64,000 bases of DNA from Todiramphus chloris collaris (Eukaryota; Chordata; Aves; Coraciiformes; Alcedinidae), in the NCBI GenBank assembly GCA_025345505.1, contig JANVCC010010406.1, positions 9,962,598 through 10,026,597 of the forward strand, in the 5' to 3' direction. A model generated the notes under the pieces. The model was given only the letters and a program-made list of their open reading frames with translations, was not told where the DNA came from and did not search any database. Made by a program: the position numbers and the translations under genes. Shown here piece by piece: positions 1 through 14,100 of this stretch (within the stretch, counting starts at the first letter, position 1; each line of letters begins with the position of its first letter).

Positions 1-2077
1 ACTCATCCCCACTTCATGGATTAGAGCAAGCACTGGCCATGAATGTTACCAGGAAATTCCAGTTTTCCAGATGGAGATTCTGAAATGTTCCCAGCCATCT
101 AACAGCACTGGTGGTGACTGTTCTGGCTGTAAAGTCCCATCACCTGTTGGCAGAGCTAAAGGAATGTTTCTTCCAGAAAACTGTTAATGGCATGAACCCA
201 TATGAAAATAAGTACAAGGAAGAGGAGGGGCTTACTCATATCAGATGATAATTTAAGTCACTATTTGTAAAAATAACTTCATATTGTGAAATATCAAGGG
301 ACACGCTTCAAACAAACTGGAGGACTTGAATTCAAAGTGACAAGTAGCCCAATTAACTGGGGGAATGTGAAAAAAGCCAGTAAGAAAAATTAGTATGTAA
401 TACTAATAGAAGAAAAAAGGCTGGTTTTGGAGATTGTTATTCCTGTCTTGCCAGTAGGTAGGCAAGTTACAACAAACCAAGTAAAAATCAAAGCTTGAGT
501 CGCTAAGGTTTCCTGAGATGGAGCTGATCTAACCTCCTAGCAAGTGAGATGGACAGCTGCTCTCTTCCCTCCCTCAAGTGTGTGGCTGCACCCCATCCCC
601 CGCCTTTTGCCAGAATTATCCTCTGCCCCCTTGATCAGACCAGTCAGCTCACTAAACCACTAGAAAACTACCTCAGCAAAACAGCTACAAATTTCCTGCC
701 AGCATAGCAAGCTGACTCAGCTGACCAAGGGCATTCTCTTGTAACTGCATGGTAGAGGCAACAGAAGGTTGTGTAGCAGGACAGTCCTCTCTGGCAGCAG
801 TTAAGACACTTGTAATCTTAAATATGTGAACAGGGAACCACTTTTCAGTGGAAAGAGGAAGAAAGGGCAAAGAAGGCAAAGTTTGCTACAGCAAATGGGA
901 CAGTGTAGTGAACAGGAAGTAAGAGTGGCTGAGTTATATAGTGACATTCCTAGGACAAGATCATTAGCAGCTAGATGCATCACATCTGCTAAGTAGGTAA
1001 CTATCCGTGCCATGCAATGATGACAAGAGGAACAGTGTGGAAACAAAGCACAGGGCACTGTTTTACAGTTAATTCCTGACCAAGTATGCTGGGTTATTCC
1101 ATTCTAAAGATCCTATGGTTTGTCATTACCCTGAGATTTCCCATCTTGCACTACTAATCAGAGTTCATGTTTCCTTGTCTACACACAAATTCCTAGGAAA
1201 GTAATCCAACTAAAGTTTAGGACTAAAACCACCATCATCAAATGCAGAGCAGAAGCAACACACTTACCAGCGGTATCCAGGGCAATAAATTGAATACAGA
1301 AACCATCTTTGAAAAATTCTGACCAGACTGAAGGTACAATCTGCTTTTACATACAATAATAGCAACACTTAAAGCTGCTCCAAAGGCACAAGGTTATTGC
1401 ACCTTGTCTTACTCAGTAATTATGAAAATGTTGTTGAATATTTGTTTTGAGAACTAAGCGTACATAGCACAGTACATTTGCACAAAGGTGATAAAATCCT
1501 TGTACACTTGCAGATCAGCGCTTCGTCACAAGCCATCTCTTCAAGAGATGACCACTCCTGACCAATGGGTCAGACGAAGTAAAGGAAGAACAGAGTCCAG
1601 GTTATCTCTGCCTGCACTTAGCACTGAAACACTGAGATGCCATGGATCATTAACCCAGTAAGAACCCAGGTGATTTTCTGACATTTTAGCAACTCCAGTC
1701 ACTCCACAAGCACTTGCACTGAGAAGTGACCATGACGCCAGGAACAAAGGACTTTCCCCAGTTAGTCACATAAACCTGATTCAGGTTCTCACAAAATTAC
1801 AGCTTTAGGATTTACTATTCAGCACCTACTTTCATTGAAGATGTTCACTACAGTAACTTCAAGGAGATTGTGTTGATTATATTGAAATCCTTCTTTGAAT
1901 TAAGCTTTTTGCATTGAGCATTAGTTTCATACTGAATGCTACAAAATTCCAACATTGACTCAATCCAAGCAATTCAAGAAGTTGAATTAAAAGTTTTGCA
2001 GCAGTTTGCTCTAGAACACAGAGAGCCTGAACTTCTGTATCGAAGGGCTACATATAAGTGTGTGCTCATTTACCTAC
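1..2077 (-). other. IQGAP2: IQGAP2 intron 2 (partial), no further feature seen
   Basis: This is the intron after exon 2, starting at the donor GTAGGTA (2077-2071) and leaving the window at base 1. It is ordinary AT-rich unique DNA. I see no exon, RNA gene or recognisable repeat; the short open frames lack splice or family support. Confidence 0.85.
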
Positions 2078-2177
2078 CTTTTTGCTTCTTCTAAGTGGCA
2101 CAGATACTCATAAGCAATGTTCTGACGCCTCCTCTCATCCATTTCCTCAGCTGAAAGCCTTTCATCGTCCACAATAG
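2078..2177 (-). CDS. IQGAP2: IQGAP2 coding exon 2 (internal exon)
   Basis: This is an internal exon of IQGAP2, a large Rac/Cdc42-binding scaffold that links actin, calmodulin and cadherin junctions. Read on the minus strand it follows a pyrimidine-rich tract ending in CAG and ends at a good donor, AG|GTAGGTA. It completes a split Ser codon (T from exon 1, CT here) and encodes IVDDERLSAEEM, then DERRRQNIAYEYLCHLEE and AKR, the stretch just before the calponin-homology domain. The final Arg codon is also split (AG|G). It is 100 bp long and has no in-frame stop. The near-identity to the human N-terminal sequence, as I recall it, makes the call very secure. IQGAP1 and IQGAP3 resemble it here but fit less well together with exon 1. 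The CH domain and the rest of the roughly 1,575-residue protein lie outside the window. Confidence 0.96.
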
Positions 2178-5100
2178 CTGCAAACAGAAACCCATATCAA
2201 GTTACACACGAGTCAGGGGTGATTCTTAGAGCAATTTTACTGAGAACCTAGGCAAATTACTGCAGAAGATAAATAGTCAACCCTACTTCTGAAAAGAGGC
2301 CTCTTATAACATGGTGCACAAAGATATTTAGACCACCAAGAAGATGATGTTCTCTGTATTGTCAATTTCTTGAATTTCACTTGTTCAAAACCAAGTCGTT
2401 ATCCATCCCCACATTTAGGGGCAGGATGGAACACTAACACATGAGGCTGGGACCCAGTAAAGTTTCAGCTTATACATTCTCAGAGGAGTTTGAGGAATAC
2501 CATGTGTATGCTTAAAGGAAGCAGTGGATGTAGCAGCCCTGTGCTAAGCACAGCCCTCTGGTAAGCAAAGCCCCAGCAGTAGAAGTGAAGGCAACAATGC
2601 ACTACACACTCAAGGGCAACTTGGGAACCAGCTGCAGTTTTGGGAACCTGCGAGGCTGACAGCCCAAGCTGCCTCCCATTTATGAGATAATGAGGGCTGT
2701 AATCAAATGAGCAAACTGTGGTATTCACACCCCTCCTGCTGCAACCACATCACCACCCATAAAAGCACTCTCCCAGCCTATTAAGGATAACTTTATCCAC
2801 ATCTCCAGCTGCAAAGAACCCTAGTTATTAACAACCACTCCCCCATGACTGCTGTCCTTCTCTTTGTAAGGTACTGGGTGTCTCTGAACAAATCTGCAGT
2901 TCTTACAAATTTTTTCTCACATGGAACCTGAAGGACCATACAGTAACACCTGACTTCTGTCTGAATTTCATAACATGCGAGACTTTTGGGAACAGCCATC
3001 AGCATAAATCAGTTAGCAAAATGACACCCTATTTGTACTAGCAGCTGCCAAAAAAAGTTGGCCTCATGTTGTCCTCCATCATGTTTCTCAGCCACATTGT
3101 CCTGTCATCTCTCATGTCAGAGCTGGCAATCCTGTGACTGCATCAGCGAACCAGAACAAGGGGCAGCCCTCATTGAAGAGTGACAGCTATCAAGAGACCC
3201 ACTTCTAGAGAGGTCAGGTCCCTGGTCTGAGCTGCTGCACACCTGCAAGCATGATGGCACTGGCACAAAGGAGCAGACGGAAACACAGGGCTGGGCCAGC
3301 CACTTTCTGCAACAGCTCATAAGCCAGTTAGCTGACAACATCAAGACACATCCTGGGTGAAAAACATGGGCCCCTCTTCTTCTCAAATGCACTGTGAAAT
3401 GCTTTGTTAGACTGACATGCAAACTGCACATGCCACAAACAAGTTTTCAGTGTTTCCCCAGAACAGCTGCCTCATGTAACAAGTAAACCCCTTCCAGTAC
3501 CTGATACAGGCAACTCAAATAAAAGATACTGTAATAAAGCAAGAAGCTGGTCTTTACAAGTACATGCATACATTGAAGGCTGCACCTTAAGGGAAAAAAA
3601 CCCAAAGTAGTCCCTCATATGTTTACTGAGGACAAAAAAAGAAAAGACACTACTCTCCCATGTTTTGAACTGATGTTACCATACATTCGTTAACATATCA
3701 TATAGCTGCTTTAAGCTTTGTAGTTTCAGTTTTAATCACCGCAAGCATTGATATCTCTCATCTTCCTTTGCTTTTTAAGATGACTCTTCCTAATTACTCA
3801 GAAGTTTCATATACTGATAAGACAAATGCATATATTATATTACTCGAGTCCCTTTTAAGTCTGGTAGCTCCAATAAGCATGACTCACTCTAAAATGAGCT
3901 CTCAGATACTGTAATCAGGTCACCATTTGCTATAAACCAATACATTCGTTTGCAGGCAAACATGCATGCTGTAAAACATTCAGCCTGGCAAAATGGCCAT
4001 TGAAACTGTTCTACTGCTGCTCTTGCCCATGCCACCATCAGCATATCCAGAACACGTGGCTCCCACTCCCTGACACTGCTCCTCTGCTGTGGAGAGATCC
4101 TCTCTCCTCAGAGTGAGGGAGAAGTACTGTTGAGACACTACACTGAAAAATTTATATATCACTTTATTGCTTGTGGCATTGAGCTGTAGGGCCACTTTTC
4201 AAACATCGTAGCTCTGCCTCAGGTATGAGAGCCCAAACAAATGAAGACACTTGACATCAGAGGAACCCAGCTGACCATCCCAGTGGGCTATGGCCCTGTA
4301 GACCAGCATGTGATGGCAAATACTGGGCCAAGTCTTTGATCCCCATGACACAGTTCCCATGCCCTGTTCCTCTTAGCTCATTAAACAGCCTTCTACTCCT
4401 GACCTCTAAACACAACTCACCGCATCCATAAGCAAAGCAGCAAAAGGCAGCTAGTCTGAAAGTAGGAGGAAGAAAACCACACAACCCATTTGATGAGTAT
4501 CAGTCTAGCAGTTTAACTGAATAATGCTAATGCTTTACAATCTAGTCCTTCATCTACACGTCCTCAGGTACCTCCCCATCCTCAAAAAAGACAGCCCTGG
4601 CCAATCTCAAATCCTTCATTAACATTATTTGCAAAGATTGATTCAGAGGGTGAAGGCACTGATAGGTATCATGGGAACATTAAAGTTGTTCTGCTTAGAA
4701 AACCCTGCATTAATGAGAGAAGAGGGCAAGAGGTGAGGCCAAGCAACTTGTAGACACTGAGAAGTGTAAAACCCAGATCCTTTCTAGAAAAGATGCCGTA
4801 TCAACAGCTTGTAGGTAGGAAATCAGCCTTCTTTCCTGCTCAGGGTCAAAGTGGATGCTTCTGGGATGAATATCAGCATTGAAAAGGCAGAGGACAGGGA
4901 GTGCCAACACCTACAGTGCTTATGCTGGGAGGAGTCTCTTGCAACACCAGCTTCTGATAAGATTGATTAGACGCTCACCCCTCTGGCACATACTACTTCA
5001 AACCAGCAGTGCTATCACTTTAAATAAGTGGTTACAGACACTTAGAAACAGCAATGACAACCTGCAGGGTAAGTGGCCCCAGGACTGAGCTGCAGAGGAA

Positions 5101-8100
5101 ACTACTTTGAAGACTTAGTCATTAAAGTCTAGTCTCCTATAATATCCTCTGCAAAGGCTTCAATCTGACTAGAGCCCTACATGTAGCTTTCCAGAACTTC
5201 AAACTCCCTATAAATGCATCCATCAATCCAGTCACACCAAGTTCAACACAAATGAACTTGGTCTGAAGACAGAAAGCTCAGTCTTTCTGTCTTACAGGGC
5301 AAGTATTAGTCAAAAGACTGATAAGATTGATGAAAGAATAAACACATTTCTGCTCTATTAGTAACTTCTTGATAGTGTTCAACTCAGAAGGGAAGAGAAT
5401 GCTGTGACAAAGGAGGATGTTACAGGGCAGAGTAAGCAGGGCTGGACTTCACTTGAAGACCTCCAGCCTACTGGTAAGGCCAAGCAGGATCCAGGCACAC
5501 AAAATGTTGCAGCTGAAAAGATCTAAATCCCTCAGAACAAGGCACATGCATGCTACATAGAAGCTATACAGGAAAAGAGGCATCTAACATAACATCTTAT
5601 GATTCAATTAATCAATTTTGTGACTTGACTTAGAACTAAGAGGAAAAAATATAAAATATTCCCTCAATCAGGGAACGTTAAGAGTATGCCTGAACTACTT
5701 AAAGAACTAATAAAAAAATGTCTGTGTAGTTAGCCTAAAAGCCCTCCATTTCAATTCAATTTAGATGTTGCCATCTTGTTAGCCAACAGTCAATGCATAC
5801 AAAGCATTTGTGTTAAGACACCAAGTTCCCTCATTATAGATATTCCTTTGTGGAAAAACACTAAAGGAACAGTGTGTATAAAATACTGCGTGAACAGTGA
5901 GCAGTACTAAAGATTTAATTGCCACACCTAATTTTGAACAAACACGAGAACAGACTTATTCTGGCACTCAGCATGATGCAATAATTGTCTAAGTAAATTC
6001 TTCCCACAATTGATTCAATGGAAATAACGTTATATTCTACTAGCAACTTCCTACATATTCTTATTCCACATATTTCTCACAAAACCAAGTTTGCTTACCA
6101 GGGAGTGTTCATAAATTGGAGACTTAAGCATCTTCTATCAGCTGACATAGTATATTTACATGCACACTCATCTTTGAAATATTTGTACCGTGTGCCGCGA
6201 TCACAGGAGAAAGCAGAACAGGCAATGCAGTAGCTAGGACTGTTGGATGTTTGGGTTTTGTTTATGGATTGCAGGTCCATCACCTGCTGACCACAGACCT
6301 CCCAACAGAACCCAAGGCACACCATGCAGCTGCAGTCAGCATGGCCCAAGAAATGTTACTGAATCTGACTGCATCAGCAGGCAAAAAAGCATTTCAGCCT
6401 CCTGGATTTGGGTAAGTCTCCATAAATAGGACCACCATTTCTAAAGCTGTGATATAATTACTGAAACTAGCCATCTGCCCAGGTATGCAAGAGCCACTGG
6501 AGCCATGACCTTACCAACAGTGTTCGGATCTGGAAAGAGATTCAAAACTTCAGGTTCACATAAGATATGCTCAGTTTACACAAGAATTTTAAAAGCAAGT
6601 ACTGCCTCTGTAACTGCCATCTAAATTCAGAATTAACTCTCTTATAATAACCATGGCAGAGATTTTGAAGGTCCCAGGGTCACAGAGGTAATCCACATCG
6701 ACACTGATCTTACCGGATCTGTCCCATTAGTAAGTACGCTTGAGATGACATTAAATAAGAGATGTTTTTAAAGGTCTAATTTGCAACAGTTTTCATATGA
6801 ACACATGGATCCATGGATTGTATTTTTAAATGAAGCTAAACTGGAAAATTCTATAATACATAACCAAATAGCATACAAGGAAAAGTAATGCTTGTTTTAA
6901 TGTCTAAATGTAAATTTATGGAACACTTCACAAGGTACAATTCTAAGTCATTCAGTTATAAAAAATTCCCCAAACAGACAGTTCTTGTTATCTTAAAAAA
7001 ACCCCCACAACTCCGTCTAGTAAAAAAAAAGTAAATCCCTGCAAAATATACAGCAGCTTTTAAGGATTCCTGGTCATTCATTTGCACTCAGACATATGAC
7101 TATCTACAATGGTTCAAGAACAGCACATGGCTGCTTCTAGCAGGCAGACCCTTTAATAAAGCATTTGCCACAGACATACCAAAAGACTTCTTATACTGAA
7201 GGCAGCAAGAAAGGAACAGAGGCTTTTATTTCCCAGGACCAATCCCCCTCAATTTCCTGCCACCAGAGACTTTTTCCCATGGAAAGTGAGACGTGAGCAA
7301 GAAGGACGATGGCTTTTCTGGCACCACAACAGGGAAGTTCAATACACAGGACATAACAGAGAACTAAGAGAACAAAATCCTCTTACGGGCACAGAAAAGA
7401 ATTTGTAAAGTCAGGATTGAGGGAGAAGAAAAGAGATACATGAGCGAATACTGTAAAATGCTGGAATAAAAGTTTTTCACCCAAGCATTTGAATTAAACA
7501 TTAGCTAAACCACATTTGGCAGTCCCAGCTGTGTGCCATTCTGTCCACACAGTAGGCAAGGCAGTGCTTCGGTTCATTGGTGAGAAATTCTGCAAATTTT
7601 TTGTATCCCTCCCCTCACACCTTCCTGCCTTCTCCACCCAAGCCTACCCCCACATCCTCAGTACTGGCACACTGAAAAGCATTTTACAGAGCCATGCTAT
7701 AACAGTTGAAAACACAAAAACAAAAGCCGAGCCCCTCTTGCACAAAAACCCCTGACGCATTGCTGGCCATAGCCAGACCCAGTGAAAGCTGAGCTGGGTA
7801 CAACAGGCTCTAGGAAACATCCCATTTATGTCTGCCTGTACCATGACAATGAACTGTGACTGTGAAGCATTTGCCACCACACTTCAATCCTATAACTTCA
7901 AGAAAGCTAGTTGCATTTTAGATGGTCAAAGTGACTTAATCTTGGTTATGTGCTCTTGTATAACCTATTATGTCCTAGTGTGAAAGAGGACAATAAATCA
8001 AGTTCCATCTTTTTATTCCTAGTAAAATTTGTGCTTTCAGGTACCCAGCACACCAGTAGGGCCTGCCCAGGGCAGTTCAGCTCTGTGATCACTCCTAGGT

Positions 8101-11100
8101 TAACAATTCAAGTACTGCTACTGCATCAATAGAGCACCAGCCAGCTACGGTAACCAAGCAGCTCTGAGCTTGTGATGTACAGAGCTAGGCTCACTCCTAC
8201 CTGAACTGCCCACACTGCAGTAGGGCAGGAGATTACATCACTGCCAGGCAGCTGGAAAATACATGGACAGGATTACATACATAGATATCAGAAAAAGCCT
8301 GCTAAAGGTTACAGAGGCAGGAGTTCACAAACCTTCCCAAGCCTCCACTCCCAAGACTCACAGGTATCTAATGCAACAGTTTCTTAAATACAGAGAAGAA
8401 AATATAACAATTACGTGAACAAAGATTATTCAATAAGCTACTAATTAAAAATGGCTTTACATCATCAAATGGTTTTATAACACCTATTACAGGTGTTCTG
8501 TTAAGCTATTTAGTACCTACAGGTCTATTGTAAGGCTGGGAGGCTTCCCCTGTTAAAAAGCAGTCATAAGCAGCTAGTGTATTTCCCTCAACAAAAAAAA
8601 AAAACAGATGGCCTGAGCCTTTTTCTGTGGATCCAGTTAAGGGAATTTCATCCATTCCCTGTGAACATTTGCTCCAAGAAAGGTCTCTGGACAAAGGCAG
8701 ACAGTCAAAAATCTGCCATATCTGATCTGGAGGGTAGATTCACTTGCTATTGCAGAATATACTTTTTCAAATTATGAGGCTCTTCAGTATGGCATTTCTC
8801 ACGTCTTTCCAACATTGATCTACTCTCCCTCTCCCTTAAAAATGGTTATATGTCTCCTAATCTGATTATTACATTGTTTGAAAGCATGCAGGCTCAGGTT
8901 TTCATACAGAAATACACACGCATCTTCTGGACAGCAGGCAGACATTATCTGTTTTCACAAATTGTGCGTCACAAAGGATCTACAGGACTGCTGTTCTGGA
9001 CCAAGTCTCACTGCCAAACACTATGCAACAGGGAAAACACACACACACACCCCATTATCATGGAAGTATTGACAACAGAAGCCTAAGACAGGCATCATGG
9101 TATAAAATTAAAAATGCTTGCTAAACCAGCCTTTCCCTTGATCTTTCTCAGAGATCCTCATTCCTGTACTTTCACTTTGAGTCCTCCTCCCCACTTTTCC
9201 TTAAATAAGGGTCATACTTCAGTCTTATTTATCTGCTACCGCAAGTTCAACTGCATCTATTTACAGAGACTGAGAACTGTTACAATACATGGACCTTAAG
9301 ACTATCATACCAAGGGACAGTGATGCAACAGCAACTATCAGTCCATGCTCCTGGAGCCAAGTGTCAAAACTTTGATTTCAGTCTGTCAAGTGCTAACACT
9401 GGCAGAAGGCTATAGGACTCCTTACATGTGTCTTAAGATACTAGAATTCCCACAAAGTTTAGAAAAATTCTCATTTAACCAGAGATAAGACAGCACTGGC
9501 ATTCAGCAAGTAATTACATACACTGCCAGAACATTGTACATTTGTTTATCTGTTTATAGGTATACACATCCTTTACTTTTAAAACTCAGGCTTTCTACAG
9601 TACCATCAAGTAAGACATTAGCAGAGGCTCTACTTTCCAAGACATTTATTTCTGACATTATCTTCTTGTATAATCATACTAGAGCATGGCCACCTCTTTT
9701 CTAGGTGTGTCCTTTAAACTTGTGCAGAAAAAGAATGTGGTTTGTTTTATCTTAACTTCAGTATAATCCTTCTGTATGTTTGGAAGAACAAGGAGACAGA
9801 GTAATGGAGTTGAAGGAAGTACATGAAAATCCAACTCCAAACAATCTCAGTGAGCTGCAAGTGTTGCCATCTATAATTATAAACATGAAATGCAATATAT
9901 CAGCCTATTGCCCAGCCTTAACTATTCCATTTAACTGCCCAGTCTCACTGTCTCCAGCAAGACTTCATGTAACCCTTTAATATAACTGTTTATCTTTGCA
10001 TACTTTGCTAGCTGGTCACCTCAAACAACAGGTTTCCCCAGGATTCAGATGCTCAAAGAGCATCTTTAAATCTCTAGCTCCTATCTATGAACTACCTAGT
10101 CGACCTTTAAACTGTATACTAATAAACCCTCAGCCTGTATTCCTGAAAAAAGTTCCAAGCCTAAGGAAACATGCAGACTGGAGGATCTTGAAGAGGCAAC
10201 AAACACCAGCTACAAGTTATTTCTTTCCCTTACAGGCCATCCTATCACCACTTGCTAGTCCAAAAGCCATTAACACAGCTAAGCCAAAAGCAGCTTGGAA
10301 AAGGCTCCGCTGGTGAGTAGCTGGTCTGGTAAGAATTTTTGCTTAGCTTCCACATGCTTACTGCAAGAATTACTTTTCTTGTGGATTTCACAAAAAGCAA
10401 CTTTTTGAAAAGGCTGGTTTGTCAGATTAGCACATCACTAGAGGCTGGAAGCATTCAAAATAATATTGCATATTCCAGTAGGAATTTCCAATAAACCTTC
10501 CTTCTCCAGAGGATAATTCATGAAGAAACAAATAGTAAAGCATGAAAAGGTCCTCTGTCAGCTTTATATATTCAATGCTTTCTTAAAGAACTTGATTTGA
10601 ATTCCATGTATTTTGACACATTTACCATTTGCTCTATTCATTTCACTGGAGTTACTTTAAGCTGCTCACATTTTATTAGCAGTATACATTAACAATCCCC
10701 AATAAAAGAGCCAAAATTTTACCCTATGGATTCCATTTCATTGCTTTTTCACCTACTGTGGCCTCGATTCAACCTAACACAAGCAGAATGTAAACGAAAT
10801 AATGAAAAGGACGGTTTGATATTGCCAGGACAGCTCAATATCCCCAGGCTACTAAAATACACCACTCAACTATGAAAGATATAGAAAAATGTTAACATAC
10901 ACAGGACACCTCAGTATCAACCCTGTAACTGGGTTTAGTCAGAAGGAAAATGCTAAGTCTCAAATGCAATCCTATTTCTAGGACTAGGAGTTTTATATTC
11001 TATTTTTCTCTGAAAGTATTTGCAGCTATATTAATAAATTAAATGCATACACACACCTAAAAGGTGGAGTGACTTGTGGAGAGAAAAATATTTTGAAGAT

Positions 11101-14100
11101 TACCTAAAATTTGTGGAAAGCTCATCTGAAAAGCATTCATCCCCAAGCAAGGAGCCAAAAACATTAGCACAGGTAAACATAAAATGGGAGACATGCCTGC
11201 AGCCTTCTGCTGAACCCCAAAGGCAACTTTCATTATATATAGTCACACCACCACCTTTGGCCACAACCCCACCCATAAACATTTATGAATCAAGGACAGG
11301 GGCAGAAAGCCACTGCAGAAGCAGAGTGGCAGAACAGGAAAGATGGTCTGGAGGCCATTGATAGGAAGGGCAGGGCACATATAGAACTTACCACAGTAGC
11401 AGCAGGAAATGACAGTTCAGGTTTGTACATCCCTCATCTGTTCACACGTGTTGATGTTGACCCAGAGCACTATTTCACTCCTACTGCTGCCAGTCTCGGT
11501 GCTCCGCTGTGCGTACATCAGTTAATATCACCCTAATTAAGCTGTTTGAGACATCTTATCCAACACTCAGATCCAGAATAAAGTACATTGCTTACTGTGA
11601 CAAAGGGGGACCCTAAGGACTGATGAAGCTAAGTAAGTCTGATAAGATCTACTGATGCTTCAGCAAAAAGGCAAACTAAAGACCACAAGAAAGACCATAA
11701 TGCTAAGGTTTTCAGTAACTGCTGTTATTCTTTAATAGAAATTCAAAAGACTGATGATGATTTAAATAATCACTTTTAGCACTTGCCCTACAAACGGTGC
11801 ACAGGGTTTTTGGCTAAATCAGAACCCTGAGCAATTCTTTTTCAATCATGGAAGTGTCAAAAAGCTCATCTATATTACAACCTGAGACCACAGTACTGAT
11901 TTATAGATACACTTGCAGTAAGCCTCTACTATCTAGAGGCTTGTAAAGCAAGGGCTACTCTCATCTGTGAGAAAGGAGTAAGACAACAACAAAAGGGACA
12001 GTGAGAGTGAAAGAGGAGGGAAAGGAAGAGCCCCTCACAGCTACTGAAAAAAGTCCAGCACAATGTTCTGTTTGGGCAGGAACATTTGACAAACGGATTC
12101 AATATTCAGATTATTGAGAGGCTGACATCAAAAAGCTTCCTACTAGCAAACTCACAGTACAGTAGCCAGCTGGAAGAAATGTGGTAAGGTGTGACTTAAA
12201 GAACAGAAAAGGAGGATGACAGGCAGGATTGCTAAAGTGAAAGACAAAGAGAATCTGTGTCTGAATATCACTGACTAACTCTGACCAAAGCTACACAAGT
12301 TTCAGGGTCTGAACCATAAGACTCAGAAGGCTTAAAACACCTGACTAGGGAAGCCATAAGCAAGAGCATCACTTCAGCACTGAGTAAATTAAAAATATCC
12401 ATGAGAAAGACCACAGTGTAGAAGCCCTCAGTCATATAACATCTGGTCTTAATTTTTCCTTTGACAATTCATCATCTTCTGCTCCTTCGACAGACAGTTT
12501 GTTGCAGAGTCCTTCTACCAAGAACAAATCATCTATTTCACTCTCTCTGTACTCTGAAAGAAGCTCCAGAAAACACCTGAAATGCTGCAGCACAAGTAAA
12601 CCAGTTCAGAGGCAGTCCCATGTCAGAGATTATCTCAGTTATCACTTGAAACCCTCTTGGCTGCCTCCACCCCACAGTAGGCAAGTCCTTGCTGAGTTAT
12701 TGGGCCTGGCACCACTGGCTCCATGGTAACCTCCTCCCACTGTTACCTGCTAGGTCACTTTGGAAGCACAACACACAGGAAGGCATACGTTGCTCACTGG
12801 GCAATGCTCATACTGTTTCTGGACAACTCTAGCCCTTATTTCTCATTTACATAAATAACTAATAATAAAAATTTGTTTGTCCATCATGGTGTTAGAACCA
12901 TAGGCAAGAACAAAAGGACAAAAGATTTAAGTCTCTAAACACAGATCTTTGAGCAAGGTTTGAAGAGCAGAAAAAACCCTACCCTTTCACTCAGAACGTC
13001 CAGTACCTAAATATTGAGACTTAAAGTTGCTCTGACAATGACACATCTACAGTTGAACCTATCACTGCAAAAACATCAGATATGGAGACAGAAGTTCTAC
13101 ATCTAACTTATCAAAAAACTCAGTACTTCCACTTCCAGAACAAGTCAGTGACAGCTGCACTCACAAGATATGTTTCCACCCAAATCATACACTCACAAGT
13201 TTAAGTATGACTGTATTAGTTCTTCTAAATTCATATTTCCTTTAAACTGTCAGCAAATTTTGCCAGTCTTGAAGAACTTAATTTTTCAAGTTACTTGTTT
13301 GCGTCTGCCCCATAGCCCACTCCAAAAAAAGTAAAGTTTGGATAAATGCAGCAAGTACTCAACACAAGACTGTCTCCTCACTGCCTTGAATCCATTTCCA
13401 TTAATGAAAGCACTGAAGTGACAATGCTAAAAGTCAGTCATGAATAAAATATCAGGAGGATATCAGAAGCATTGTGTAAATACATCGAAATGAGCATTCT
13501 GATGGAAATAGCAACACCAAGACCACTGAAATAGAGGAAGCATAACTTGCTTTCAATCACTTATGACAACCATAGTATAAGCAAAACACAAACTTAACAT
13601 CAAATTAAGCTATGTGATTGCAAGTTATGAACCCTCTACCCAGCAAGGAAATTCACATGCTCAAGGGCTGAGCACTGACTTTTATAATCTTTTGCATAGG
13701 TGCAGTCTGTTCCCTTTGTTGAAACACTACTTCAAAAATCAAGACTTTTGCTAGGACTTCTAACAGTTCTTCCTCCAGCCTTTGCCATGGTTTCCAGCTC
13801 ACACTATGGGCTGCCTCCTTACTGTAAGACACTGACAACTGCCAGAGGGAGCAGAGCAGTCTGAAAAGACAACCAGCTGCTCTGTCAGCAGTACTTTGTC
13901 CAGGTGAATTTGTCATTTGTGTTAGATATGGGAACTATTCTGTAGAGACCCAGTGTCACAACAAACCTTGTTCATCAGCAGTATTTCTGCTTCTCCTGGT
14001 CTGCACACTAAAGGCTGTCAAAAGTGAGCACAAGCAAAACACTTCCACCTCATTGGTAACAGTGTTCATGCAAATGGTCAACTTAAAGAAAGTCTGTTCT